From: Nymphaea colorata
Taxonomy: Eukaryota; Streptophyta; Magnoliopsida; Nymphaeales; Nymphaeaceae
DNA: 64,000 nt
Direction: 5' to 3'
NCBI RefSeq assembly: GCF_008831285.2
Contig: NC_045138.2
Coordinates: 6,541,205-6,605,204 of the forward strand
Positions 1 through 10,992 of this stretch are shown here, piece after piece. Position 1 is the first letter of the stretch, and each line of letters begins with the position of its first letter. The translations under genes were made by a program, and so were the position numbers. Under the pieces are notes generated by a model. The model saw only the letters and a list, made by a program, of their open reading frames with translations. It made no database searches and was not told the DNA's origin.

Positions 1-1036
1 ATAGAGTTTTTATGTTTTTTCTTAAAAAAAAAACGGTTGTTAAAATGACGCATTTGTTTGAGGTTATCTCGTGACGAACAAACCAGAGGAAGAAAAAAAA
101 GATTTGACTTATTTTTTATTTTGGTTTTGATTGGAACACGTAGAAAAAGCATTTTCCTTTCTTGAGGAGTTGAGTATGGAGGATGGAGCAGGGGTGGTGG
201 GCATGATCGGTGGCAGATTAATTTGAGTTTTGGCCGTGAAGAAAAACAACACATGATTTTGGGGTTCGCTTTTATTAAATGCTTGTTACTTGTAACTAAC
301 CATGAATATGGTTCATCTCCCTTCCCCTTTAGGAGCATTTCAAATTCAGTTCGTTTTTCCTTGCATTCTTCTCACTTCACATTCACATTCTTCGATGCCA
401 GTTGTTGACTAGTTTATTTTGTCGCTCTTTGTTTGTTTGCCTTTTGTAGTTTATTTTGTATTCTTTTATTTTTTAGCTCCTTTGTCATAGTCTTTGTTAT
501 TGAATTTTTCATTTTATCGGTTATATGTGCACATATAAATAAACAGCACAGCATGTAAGCCAAAGACAAAGTGGGAGTCAAATGCTCTTTGTTGAGATCA
601 GAGACCAATTGAAATTCACTTATCGTTAAAGTGTACAGCTGATTCCCCCAATGCAACTGATAGATATGTGCTCACCTTTTACATTATTTAATAAAGGTCC
701 CCATCTATTTCAAGAAACTCCTCTGTAACTTCTATCTATAAGAAATATTAGCATTTTAATTATTTGCTGACCTTGCTGGAATGCAGTGACACTGTCGGGC
801 TCATCTGGTAAAACCAGAGAGGGAGCCCAGCAACGGAATAATGACTGTGGTCGTATGTAAAATTTTTGGAAACGAACTGAAAATTTACATAGGAGTGGGG
901 AACAAAGGTTGGAAAAAAAGGGAGGAGGCGGGGCAAAATTTTGATTATAGGGATATAAAAACCCCTCGCTCACGGATCTACCTCCAGGCCTTCTTCCCTC
1001 AAAACCAAGCTAAGATTTATGTAGGAGAGGAAGAAA
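1..1036 (+). promoter_or_regulatory. Upstream region of a MATE-type gene, copy A
   Basis: This non-coding stretch precedes the MATE start codon at 1037 and carries a TATA box at 954-960. It is repeated, with scattered differences, at 9945-10992 before a second MATE start, which shows that it belongs to the gene's promoter and leader. Positions ~85-415 also have an inverted counterpart at 1863-2347, whereas ~416-1016 has none, so the inverted copy lacks the TATA box. The region runs off the left window edge. No intact gene was seen in it. Confidence 0.6.
954..960 (+). promoter_or_regulatory. TATA box of MATE copy A
   Basis: TATAAAA sits 83 bp before the ATG at 1037, the right distance for a plant core promoter with a short 5' leader. 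The same motif in the same context occurs at 10909-10915 before MATE copy B. Confidence 0.65.
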
Positions 1037-1420
1037 ATGTGCAGGCAACCATCTCCTCCTCCAGAATCCTCCTCTTACCTTCTCTTCCCAGACAAAAATT
1101 GCCAGCTCCCCATCAAAGCCATGTCCTCCCTCTCTGACCACGATGACTCCCATAATCGTCAGCTCCCCTCGCTAGTAATCGGATTTGTAAACATAACGGG
1201 TGACTCTGTCATATCTGGCCTGGCGATGGGGATGGAGCCCTTCTGCGGCCAGGCCTACGGCACGCAGCAATGGAAGCTTCTGGACTGCTCCACAGTGGGG
1301 TGGGCTGCTCTGGCTGGCCGTGCCGACTTGCGTGTCAGTCTGCCAAGAGTGGTGATGGTATGAAATCATGGTGGTGCTCTGCGGGCTGCGGGCTGCTGGC
1401 AGACCCAAAGGAGGCGACGG
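1037..1420 (+). pseudogene. 5' fragment of a MATE (DTX) efflux transporter gene, left arm
   Basis: The frame opens at ATG 1037 and closes at TGA 1361-1363 (108 residues). The plant MATE signature is clear: IGFVNITGDSVISGLAMGMEPFCGQAYG, read as two adjoining stretches, matches the well-known ANITG...SGLAMGMEP.CGQAFG block of DTX proteins. MATE proteins are ~500-residue, 12-helix proton- or sodium-coupled exporters. Here the first transmembrane region between the proline/serine-rich N-terminus and the signature is missing, and everything after the second helix is absent, so no transporter can be made. The sequence continues, with frame changes, to about 1420, where it meets the 48-nt loop of an inverted repeat. 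It is a fragment by inspection; what its RNA might do is a separate question. Confidence 0.8.
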
Positions 1421-1468
1421 TTTCTGTGGATTTTCTGTGGTACGGCCAGGACGAAGACAGTCTCACCA
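1421..1468. other. Loop between inverted MATE arms
   Basis: These 48 bases separate 1401-1420 from its near reverse complement at 1469-1488 (ACCCAAAGG versus CCTTTGGGT cores). The loop shows no self-complementarity of its own. Confidence 0.7.
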
Positions 1469-1845
1469 CCGTCACCACCTTTGGGTCCACCATCAGCCCG
1501 CAGAACACCACCATGATTTCATAACAACTCCACTCTGGGTAGACGGACACGCAAGTCGGCACGGCCAGTGGAGCAGACCACCCCAAGGCGCAGTACAGAA
1601 ACTTCCATTGCTGCATGTCGTAGGCCTGGCCGCAGAAGGGCTCCATCCCCATCAGCAGGCAAGATATGACGGAGTAACCTGCTATGTTTGCAAATCCGAT
1701 TGCTAGCGAGGGGAGCCGACGATTATGGGAGTCATCGTGGTCGGAGAGGGAGGACGTGGCTTTGATGGGGAGCTCGTCTGGGAAGAAAAGGTAAGAGGAG
1801 GAAGCTGGAGGAGGAGATTAGATGGTGGCTTGCACATTCTCTTTT
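1469..1845 (-). pseudogene. 5' fragment of MATE transporter gene, inverted right arm
   Basis: Read on the minus strand this repeats the MATE 5' coding region of the left arm. The signature GMEPFCGQAYDMQQWK appears in an open stretch 1652-1335, and the N-terminal proline/serine-rich coding lies near 1845. It is mostly similar to the left arm (roughly 85-90% by eye), lacks a 9-bp insertion present near 1388-1396, and has its own substitutions. The upstream TATA region was lost from this arm, so it is probably not transcribed from its own promoter but could be read through from the left promoter as antisense MATE sequence. A second copy lies at 24605-24981. Confidence 0.8.
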
Positions 1846-2347
1846 CATCCTCTGCTACGTAAAACTAGTAAACAGCTGGCATCGAAGAATGTGAAAGTGA
1901 AGAGAGAAGAAAAGAATGCAAGGAAAGAGGAGCTGAATTTGAAATGCTCTTAAAGGGGAAGGGAGAAGGAGAATATTCATAGTGGCTCCTCCTCCTCCTC
2001 CTCCTTACGTTACCTTACCTTACTAAGAAAGGCAGAACCACTTGATCCTTTTCCCCTAATCAATTCACATCCTCATCCCAATCCCCATTATCATATCCAT
2101 AAGGAGCCCATTTTGCAAAACCTGCATCAACAAGTAACAAGTAACAGGCATATACTAAAAGCAAACCCCAAAGTCGTGTGTTGTTTTTCTTCAAGGCCAA
2201 AACTCAAATTAATCTGCCGCCGTTCATGCCCACCACCCCTGCTCCATCCTCCATACACATTGCCTCAAGAGAGGAAAATTCTTTTTCTACTTGTTCAAAT
2301 GAAAACCAGAAGAAAAATCAAATCAAATCTTTCTTTTCTTCCTCCAA

Positions 2348-2590
2348 AGAATCACATGCTACATGTTTTGCCCAAGATGAGGATGATTATTTCAATAAGC
2401 ACCAATCTGCAGGGGCAGTCTGATAGGCTCAAAAAGTCCAAGTAAATCATCTTTTTGTGTACACAGATAAACATTTTGACAAAAAGTTAGAAGCCTTCAG
2501 CTCTCTAGTCTTTTGTTTTGTGAATTTTACCCTTTTTTAACAAGCTAAACGGGTGAAGTTTTTTCAAGAAAAAAAATTCTCGCTTTCTTG

Positions 2591-2630
<40 letters not shown>

Positions 2631-3479
2631 GTAATAAATTTTTAATACCAGAGAAGCACCAACCCAAGATATCGAACACAATCCCCCAAAAAGAAAAACC
2701 ATCACCAGAAAGCAAGCAACGCAATATATTTCATTGGTTTGATTCCCGTAAGCACTACTCTCTGGACTGCAAACAGTGACCCCAAAATGATCACATTTTG
2801 AAAAAATTGGTTTTTGTTGATTGGTAAGTTTTTTCTTGGTGACCTTTTCTTTTCATTTTCTTCCTTTCTCAAAAGCATCAATCAGCAATGAAATACTGGA
2901 AGGGTTGGAAGTAGGAACCTTTCAAAATTGATGTTGCTTCTGAACTAATTTTATGAACATGGTTAAGAATCTAACTGGATGACAGAATTTAGCAGATTAT
3001 TCTTCTTCTTGTGGTTCTAAATCGTTTATGGTGGTGTCATTTCCAGAAACCATTTGCAAGAAACTCTTCAAAAGATCCCCATTTCTTGTCCCAGTCCTCA
3101 GAGGCTAATAACCTCTTCTCTCTTTCTCTCTAGGGGATAGGTTGGGTGCTTGCTTTTGGGGCAATAAAAATGAAAAATAGAAGACATGAAAGCATAAATA
3201 CTTTATGAAAAAGATAATAAAAAATAATGATAAACTAAAAACTGAGAAGCAAATCGAAAACATATTTGACAAACAATTTTCAACCCACTGAAAAAGCTCA
3301 TTACAACATCTCTCACTAAAAATTTCCTAAAAGAGTACGTCATTGAATCGAGTGAAGGCCCAAACCTTCACTTCTCCGATCTCAATCGTCGTAGAGTTCA
3401 GGACGACCTACTTTTGTTGTATAGGGTAACACCACCACTATACTTCAAATTTCATATCGATACATCATTACTTTTTGCA
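2348..3479. other. Gene-free AT-rich stretch
   Basis: No gene was recognised. It holds a (CT)n(TA)n microsatellite at 2591-2630 and an A-rich segment, all repeated at ~25470-26580 within the segmental duplication. Short open frames here are not conserved in length between the copies (for example 25573-25845 against its shorter counterpart), which argues against coding. Confidence 0.5.
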
Positions 3480-5587
3480 GTACAAAAATTTGATGCTACA
3501 AAAGTTTGAAACCGAGACTGACTGCTTACTGGCTCCCTCCCTCGAGAATAATATATAAATATTCAATGGATTGACTAAGTAAGAGATGAACCAATTACTT
3601 GAAATAATCTTTAGGCTGATAAGGAAGGAGAGGATTCTCCTATTTTCCTCATCACTTTCCTCCCTATATACAATTTTTTTTTTCAATTATTTAATTATTA
3701 TGGACAACATTCCGTGAAAAGTACTGCCCACTTGCCTTCACATTGTTGAGGGCAAAATTTTACAATCTTCCTTATCATTTTTCTCCATATATAATTATAT
3801 TCTTTTTCTTTATTTAATTTTTATTATAAATACTTGATGAAACAATAGTTCACTTGTTTTTAGCAATGTGTTCAAATTTTGAATCTGAAAGCAAAATGAT
3901 TCTATGAACCAGGGAATCGAATCCGAATCATTTGTGAATAAAAAGTTAATTAAATATTTATTTAGATATAAAAATTAAACAATTGAAATGTCAGTCAGAA
4001 AAAGAAGCAAAAATTTTTAAAAACTAAAAAAAAACACAATGAACTCATTTAATGGCGATTCTGCACCTGCTAGCAACATTTTTTTAATAGCAATAAAAAA
4101 CCAGTTCTTATTTAAGGTCTAATGAAATAAATTAAAACTTATTGTACGGTCTATTGAATAAAAGAAAAGGTTGAAGGGCTATTTGTACAATTTTTGGTCG
4201 TCCTTCTACCCATACATATATAAGGTGGAGCGGTGGATCCATACAAAAATCGCCAAATTTTTCATGGGCATTGAGTTGGCCTTCAGCAAACTGGTAAAGA
4301 ACCGATTTGATTCGAAATGGCCGATTCACCGATTTTAATAACACTAGTTTTTACATTGATGAGGTCGGGATTGTGATTCAAACTTCTTCATCGTTTTTCT
4401 CCATATATAATTTTATTTTTTCTCTAATTATTAATTTATATGATAAAGACTACTTGAAAATTATTGCCCACTTGTTTTCACACGATTGTGTATGAAGTGA
4501 GCTAATAAACTCTTGTTAATATAACTAAAACAAAATCAGAAATTGAATCAAATGGACCGATTCCAAAAAAGTAATAATAATGAGAAAAGGAAAAACATAT
4601 AAAAGCTTATTGAATGTTAAAAAATAAAAAAAATAAAACAATGAACAAAAAAGTAATGTGTGTCACATGGGGTAAGACGGCATTGAAATAGATTTTGGCA
4701 GAGGTAAGCAAAGATGAAACCTAGGGCACTGGCTCTCAGCTTTGGAACCATTAACGGAGCTCAACGACTCGTTTGCATGAGGAACATCGTGCGAGTGTTT
4801 TATGATTCTTACTCAAATATTGAGTTAAATTTATGAACCACTTGAATAATTTTTTCATGAATCTTCTCCAATATTTAAGGCAGATTAATAAAACAACCTC
4901 ATGCCTGACAGTTCAAAAGTACCTTTCTACATCTTATTGACAGGCAGTCCGTCCCTACTATTCTATTGTCCTATAGAAATATATCTATACCATGTGCCCT
5001 ATATAATTTACTTTTAATGTATTTTTATTTTTCTAACTTTTAATAGACTTTTACGTTTTTTTTATTTAATTACTTCGAATCAATCAATTTTTTATTTTTA
5101 GTTAATTCATGGGTAGAGTCTACCTCACTTATTATACCAAATCATGTGAAAACAAGTGGGCAGTACCTTTCATATAGTCTTCACCATAGAAATTAATTAA
5201 AATAAAAAGTGGAATTATATATAGGAGGAAAACGACCAAGAAGATTGAAAAAATCCTTTCTCCATCAATGTAAGGCAAAACCAGTGACCGATACTATTTA
5301 TGGAGTATTTATAATAGAAATTAAATGAAGAAAAAAAATAAAATTATATACAAAGAAAAATTATAAGGAAGACTAGAAAGTCTTCCCTCTCATCGATGTG
5401 AAAGCAAGTGGGTGGTACAATCTTCGTGGAGTCTTCACCATAATAATTAAGTAAATAATATATATATTTAAATGGGTGTGAATAACTTATGCCCCCCAAC
5501 CCTCCCAAAAAAAAAAAACTTTGGTTTTTCTTTCACACTCGTTGCTAAACACTTCAACCAGGACTCAGATTATTGTTAAAAAACTAT
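3480..5587. mobile_element. Foldback-like element with ~120-bp units, copy 1
   Basis: Units of ~110-120 bp recur here in two orientations. Direct units lie at about 3640-3740, 3745-3865 and 4385-4495; inverted units at about 5148-5255, 5258-5345 and 5350-5460. Each has CTCCATATATAATT near one end and a GTACTGCCCACTTG-type motif near the other. Arms built of short tandem repeats pointing inward around a unique middle (here ~3870-5150, with GAATC-rich sequence) are typical of foldback transposons. No transposase was seen. Related copies are 8640-9480 and 26580-28699. Exact termini and target duplication were not identified. Confidence 0.55.
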
Positions 5588-6439
5588 GATTTGTGAAATT
5601 AAGCCTAGTTCTCCAAACAGTACAACCTAAAAGCTTAAAAAAATTGAGAAAAAAAATTGCAAAATCGATTGAAAATGAAGAATTATGCCATATCACATAC
5701 AAGTGAAGAAAAGTCATAATATCTGAATACGAACCCAATGTTGGTCTGCTCACTTTTCCTGAAAGATATCCATTTTCATGAGCAAAAACTCAAAAAATGG
5801 ATCTTTCTAACTTGTTTGAACCAGAGCCAGAAATATATTTTTTGTGAATTTCATTTCCTTCACATTGGTACAGGGCTAACCAGATCTGGACCCATTTGTG
5901 CAATATCTGTATCTCTATTGGAATTAACGTTTGGATCAAGAAACAAATAAGAGCACCATTCACCCAGTTGTTCAACTTCAGGGGAGGTCAAGAGTTCAAA
6001 ACTGATGCGGGTGGAGAATAGGGCCTATCTAAGCTCAGCAATCATATTCTTTTTTACTTGACCAAGGGAATGAGAGGACAAGAGACAACAAAACAACATT
6101 TAACAAGAAGAGGTCCTCGTGCATCACATATATAAGAAGAAAAAAGTTACATTCTCATTCAGTTCTCATCTATTATTTCTAATTCGCTTTTACAAATTGG
6201 TATATGATTTGCAGGCAATTAACATGCCCATCTTTCGCCGTTGTTTTTTGCTTGCATTAACATAGAGAAATGTCGACGTGGACCAAAATTTGAATCTATA
6301 CTTTACAATATCTGCTTTTTCAGATATCTGTATGTCATATTTTGAATTCATGTTCCTTGCTGTCAAAGTAGAAATAAAAATATCATTATCTTTTAATGAT
6401 GTTTTCATTTGTCATATCTTACTCTCGATCCCCTAGTTT
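5588..6439. other. Gene-free AT-rich stretch
   Basis: No gene or repeat relationship was recognised. The short open frames are below 75 codons and without family features. This is the sequence beyond the right edge of segmental duplication copy 1. Confidence 0.4.
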
Positions 6440-7230
6440 GTATGGTTTTCTTTCGAGATGGCACATTGAAAGGAATGGGTGTTTGCGTGGCTGGTGATGC
6501 ATTAGAAAAGGGGGAGTGGGCTAAGTAGATTCCGGGTTTCAACCGATGGCTAGGGGGAGAAAGGAAGGGAACCGATAGAAGGGGCCAGCACTCGATCCAG
6601 AGTTAGCCGTCTACATGACTGGGCACACGTTTTAATGTGAGCACCAAGAGGAGGCTGAAGGAGATGCTTCCTTTTTTCTTTCTCTCTCTCTCTCTTTTTT
6701 CTTTGTAAAAGTTTTTTGTTTTATTTGACTGAGGCAGGCTGGGTAGCATTTTAGTGGGGAGATCTTCGTATCGGAATCTCCCGTCTCTCTTCCTCCATCT
6801 GAAATTTTATGTATTTATTTAAAAGGAAGCATAGGAAGAAATGTTTTTTTTTATATAAATGCATAAAATTTAAGATGGAGGAAGGGGGAGGGGGGATTCG
6901 AAAAAGAATATCTTTCCACCAAAGTGCTACACAGATTGGCTCAGGCAAATAAACAAAAAAAATCACAAAGATAAAAAAAAGAGTGAGAAGGAAGAAAAAA
7001 CATTTACTTGTGCCTCCACTTTCCTCTCTTGGAGCTCACATAAAAACCCGTGTCCACTCTTGTAAACTATTAGGCTGGGCTCGAGTCCCCTATACTGGTT
7101 CCTTTCTATCATTCCGCTGGCTATCGGTTGGCCCCCAACACCAATTTAACCAACTCACCCCATTGCTAATGCATCACTAGCCACACAAACACCCTTTCCT
7201 TCCATTGTGCCGTCTCGAAAGAAAATTAGG
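6440..7230. repeat. ~790-bp near-complete palindrome
   Basis: The whole segment folds back on itself about position ~6836. Outer pairing: TTTTCTTTCGAG at 6445-6456 with CTCGAAAGAAAA at 7213-7224. Inner pairing: TCCTCCATCT... at 6791 with ...AGATGGAGGA ending at 6882. Intermediate stretches (GTGGGGAGATCTTC..., TTTATTTGACTGAGGCAG...) also pair. The loop is ~20-25 nt, A/T-rich. Each arm also has a weak resemblance to a tRNA-type A box/B box pair (GGCTAGTGATGCA and GACTCGAGCCC on the minus strand), so an inverted pair of SINE-like sequences is possible but unproven. Confidence 0.7.
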
Positions 7231-7259
7231 CGAGCGGGGTCCGAGAGGTTGGAAATAAA

Positions 7260-7260
<1 letters not shown>

Positions 7261-7344
<84 letters not shown>
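7261..7344. repeat. (TA)42 microsatellite
   Basis: This is an uninterrupted TA run of about 84 bp just outside the palindrome's right end. Open frames crossing it code only alternating Tyr/Ile and are artefacts. Confidence 0.95.
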
Positions 7345-7346
<2 letters not shown>

Positions 7347-7489
7347 TTGAAGGCATCCAGTCATTTTAAGTTTCATCCAATCACGGCTACCCAAACCATT
7401 ATCAGGCAAACACGACCAAACAAACTGTCCATAACATCGGACACTCGAAATGCATTGGTGGTGTGTTGTGAAAGGCCCAAGGATTTGAC

Positions 7490-7628
7490 GAGCACTGGCA
7501 AAGTGAAGCATGAGGGCCGCTGGGGGCTTTGCTCGTGATGTGATGTGATATTGCTTCGCTTTGCGAGTTTGGCACACTCGCTTACTTTTGCTTCACTCGT
7601 TCCCTCATGCTTCACTTTGCAAGTGCTT
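7490..7628. repeat. Short inverted repeat, ~23-bp arms
   Basis: GCACTGGCAAAGTGAAGCAT at 7494 pairs with its near reverse complement at ~7604-7626 (ATGCTTCACTTTGCAAGTGC) around a ~90-nt spacer. It lies just upstream of the gypsy relic and may be part of it. Confidence 0.55.
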
Positions 7629-7859
7629 TGACAATACATCAACAATTTCCTCTCCTTGGGAGAGATTGGCCATCCTGCTTGCATCATGCCGCGGAAAAAT
7701 CTGTGTTTGTCACTGCCTCAAAATAACGTGCTCAATGGTAGAAAGATCTCGTTGAAACTATGGACACCCCAAAGAATCGATGAGAAGCTGCAAGAATTCG
7801 ACGCCAAGCAACTCAACCTCGATGACAATCGACTTACGCGTCGATCTCAGGACGACTGC

Positions 7860-8115
7860 TGCAATGTGTCGAAAAGATCGGAGCCGCTCAAGCGTTGCAA
7901 GAGGCTCATGCCGGCGCATGTGGTGAGCACCAAGGGGGACATCAGCTATCGCAGCGTATAATGAATGCGTGAAGGCTGGCCTACCATGAAAGGCGATTCA
8001 TTCCAGTTTGAAAGCTAAAGCATGTCGAAGATGTAAAGAACATGGGTTCCATGTACCGCATTCGACTCTGCATCCGACCATGACTCCTTGGCGGTTCTCA
8101 GCATGGGCATTGGAT
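7860..8115 (+). pseudogene. Ty3-gypsy integrase fragment
   Basis: Two frames together read a degenerate Ty3-gypsy polyprotein. From 7901 EAHAGACGEHQGGHQLSQRI matches the E.H.G.CG.HQ integrase zinc-finger start. From ~8008 CRRCKEHGFHVPHSTLHP and PWRFSAWALDIVG match the C..C...H.P...LHP...PWPF.AWGLDIVGP block. A stop and frame changes (7901 and 8008 are in different frames) and the absence of the DDE core, reverse transcriptase and LTRs make it a relic. Confidence 0.75.
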
Positions 8116-8535
8116 ATAGTTGGTCTACAATTGATCAGGTGGAGGTTACAGGTTGATACTTATGTGAATGGTTCCACTGGAAAACTGTATGGGAATGGTT
8201 AAGCTCACTTTAATTTCAAAATTCAACAAAAATACAAGATAGTTGATCAATTATTAGTGTTATAATATAATTACAGCAGTAGCTGAGGCAACTGTAGGCT
8301 GATGTTGGCTGTTGCCGGCAGGAGCCTTTGAAAAGGCACTCAAGTAAAACCATGTGGACTCTTCAAATGTTTTTTTTTTTTTTTTTTGTACAGTACTAAA
8401 AATAACATATTACATCCTTCAGAACTATGTAAGCATTTTACTATTTATGACCTAAACAAAAAATATTTTTTTTGGTTTGAGATGAAATGGTCTAGCAAGG
8501 AGGGCTAGCTTTCTGCAATGGTATATATATATATA

Positions 8536-8590
<55 letters not shown>

Positions 8591-8639
8591 GACATTTCTT
8601 CTATTTTTCAACTTCATATCTGTATCCTCCTTTTATAAT
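8116..8639. other. Gene-free stretch with (TA)n
   Basis: It contains a T-run near 8370 and an interrupted (TA)n at 8521-8585. No gene was recognised. Confidence 0.5.
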
Positions 8640-9480
8640 ACATTGATATTACAAGAATTCAAAATAAAAACTGATTGACCCTTGCTAAGTTCAAGTTTTA
8701 ATGAAAAAGAATCATCTCCTCAATCTAATCGCAAAGGGAACAATTTGATTCAAATCCACCTATTCAGGTTGATTCCCACTGATTTTACAACAATGCTTTC
8801 AACTCAATCCCTTGAATATCAAAAACAAATATCAACGATAATATATAGGAATTGGATAGATTCCCCAAGACTAAGAGATGCACCAGTTACCTGAAACAAT
8901 TCTTTGTAAATAAGGAAGAAGAGGATTCTCCAATCTTCATTTTCATTTTTCTCCATATATAATTCTACTTTTTTTCAATTACTTGATTATTATGGTTTTT
9001 CAATTACTTGATTATTATGGTCAACATTCCATGAAAAGTACTGCCCACTTGCTTTCACATTGTTGAGGGCCAAATTTTTCCAATCTTCCTTATCATTTTT
9101 CTCCATATATAATTGTATTCTTTTTCGTTATTTAATTTCTATTACGAATACTCAACGAATACAACTGTTCACCAGTTTGTACCAATGTCATCAAAGTCTG
9201 TTTTTTGGATGGAATCAGAAAGATAGATGATTCAGAATAGGTGAATCGGATGTGAATCAGAATCGTTTCTGAATCAGATTTGATTAAAGATGTATTAGAC
9301 TCTTGTCCATATAAGTAATAGAAAATCAAAAATCGAATCAAATGAACCGATTCCAAATAATTAAACTTATGAAAAATGAAAAGCATATAAAAGTTTTTTA
9401 AAATTTTAAAATATTTGAAAATAGAAGATAAATTAATTAGGTATTGCACCGAGGACATTCAATTACATTTTTGCAGGACA
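8640..9480. mobile_element. Shortened relative of the foldback element
   Basis: It is colinear with ~3480-4620: the same CTCCATATATAATT and GTACTGCCCACTTG motifs, then GAATC-rich sequence and the ACATATAAAAG end. The inverted half is missing. An extra tandem duplication of a ~25-bp segment (TCAATTACTTGATTATTATGG core) lies at 8968-9023. Confidence 0.6.
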
Positions 9481-9944
9481 CTGGTTTTTACGGTAGAACT
9501 GTGGGGATAGGTTGTGTGTCGGCGTGAAGCTGCAGAAATGCGCCTGACTAAAATGAATTGAATGCAAGGAGAAATCACTAGCAATATGCCCTCAAGTGTG
9601 ACGTGATATGTCATGCTCATCCCTCATGAGGACAGTGCAGGGAATCTAATTAGTTGTGTTTCAATAACTATGGCAAACCCTTTTTCTTAGAGATTGCTAA
9701 CTAATCGAAAGCACATCTAAAATCAATTTCGGGATACTTCTTATCTTAATAATTAGTAATGACTAATGAGAGATCTTGTGATTTGTAATAGCCTAATGCA
9801 ACATAAGTATGCCCATCTAGCCACTCATACATTGAGATATGAGTAGACTAGATGGGGTCAAAAAAATCGTTTTTGGCTCGTGTCCAGAAGGGATTTATAT
9901 ATGCAAGATTTCTGCATTTTTCTGTCCTGAAGGAATCTAATTAC
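9481..9944. other. Gene-free stretch
   Basis: No gene, repeat or regulatory motif could be supported in this interval. Confidence 0.4.
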
Positions 9945-10992
9945 ATATGTATGTTTTTTTTTCAAAAAAAAAAAGGTTGATGAAATGATGCATTTGTTAG
10001 ATGTTATCCTGTGACCAACAAACCGGAGGAAGAAATAAAAGATTTGACTTGATTTTTCTTTTGGTTTTGATTCAAACACGTAGAAAAGGCATTTTACTTT
10101 CTTGAGGCGATGAGTATGGAGGATGGAGCAGTGGTGGTGGGCATGATCTGCAGCAGATTAACTTGAGTTTTGGCCGTGAAGAAAAACAACACACGATTTT
10201 GGGGCATTTCAAATGCTTGTTACTTGTTACAAACCATGAATACACTTAGTCTCCCTTCCCCTTTAGGAGCATTTCAAATTCAGTTCCTTTTTCCTTGCAT
10301 TCTTCTCGCTTCACATTCGCGTTCTTCGATGCCAGCAATTGACTAGTTTATCATGTCGCTCTTTGTTTGTTTGCTTTTTGCAGTTTATTTTGTATTCCTT
10401 TTATTTTTTAGCTCCAGTATTCCTTTTATTTTTTAGCACCTTTGTCATAATCTTTGTTGTCGAATTTTTCATTTTATCGGTTATATATGCATATATAAAT
10501 AAAAGTACAGCATGTATGCCAAAGACAAAGTGGGGAGTCGAATGCTCTTTGTTGAGATCTGAGACCAACTGAAATTCACTTATCGTTAAAGTGTACAGCC
10601 GATTCCCCTATGCAACTGATAGATATGTGGCCATCTTTTACGTTATTTACTATATGTCCCCATCTATTTCAAGAAACTCATACGTAACTTCTATCTATAA
10701 GAAATATTAGCATTTTAATCATTTGCTGACCTTGCTGGAATGCAGTGACACTGTCGGGCTCGTCTGGTAAAACCAGAGAGGGAGCCCAGCAACGGAATAA
10801 CGACGGTGGTCGTATGTAAAATTTTTTGAAAGTAACCGAAAATTTACATGGGAGCGGAGAATAAAGGTTGGAAGGGGAGGAGGCGGGGAAAAATCTTGAT
10901 CCTGGGGATATAAAAACCCCCTTGCTCACGGTTCTCCCTCCACGCCTTTTTCCCTCAAAACCAAGCTGAGATTTACGTAGGAGAGGAAGAAA
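9945..10992 (+). promoter_or_regulatory. Upstream region of MATE copy B
   Basis: It is colinear with 1-1036 (offset about 9.96 kb; for example GACCTTGCTGGAATGCAGTG is shared). It includes the stretch missing from the inverted arm of copy A, and the TATA box at 10909-10915. It carries small insertions, for example a repeated TTCCTTTTATTTTTTAGC motif near 10395-10440. Confidence 0.65.
10909..10915 (+). promoter_or_regulatory. TATA box of MATE copy B
   Basis: TATAAAA lies 84 bp before the ATG at 10993, in the same sequence context as the box at 954-960. Confidence 0.65.

Larger units (their letters stand above)
85..2347. repeat. 2.3-kb inverted duplication centred on MATE 5' coding
   Basis: Left arm ~85-1420 and right arm 1469-2347 are reverse complements. 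Pairings read directly: 1401-1420 with 1469-1488; 1037-1400 with ~1489-1845; ~300-415 with ~1863-1990; ~85-290 with ~2150-2347. Left positions ~416-1016 have no partner; short TTTAT-like microhomology at both ends suggests they were deleted from the right arm. 1990-2150 pairs poorly. The structure is two promoter-plus-5'-gene copies facing each other. Confidence 0.8.
1310..5587 (+). repeat. Segmental duplication, copy 1
   Basis: The block matches 24456-28699 almost base for base over ~4.2 kb, with small indels (offset about 23.1 kb). It includes the inner part of the MATE palindrome, its right arm, a CT/TA microsatellite and the foldback element. The right edge is sharp: both copies read TTAAAAAACTATG, then diverge at 5588 and 28700. 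The left edge of the other copy is at a (CA)n tract. Confidence 0.8.
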
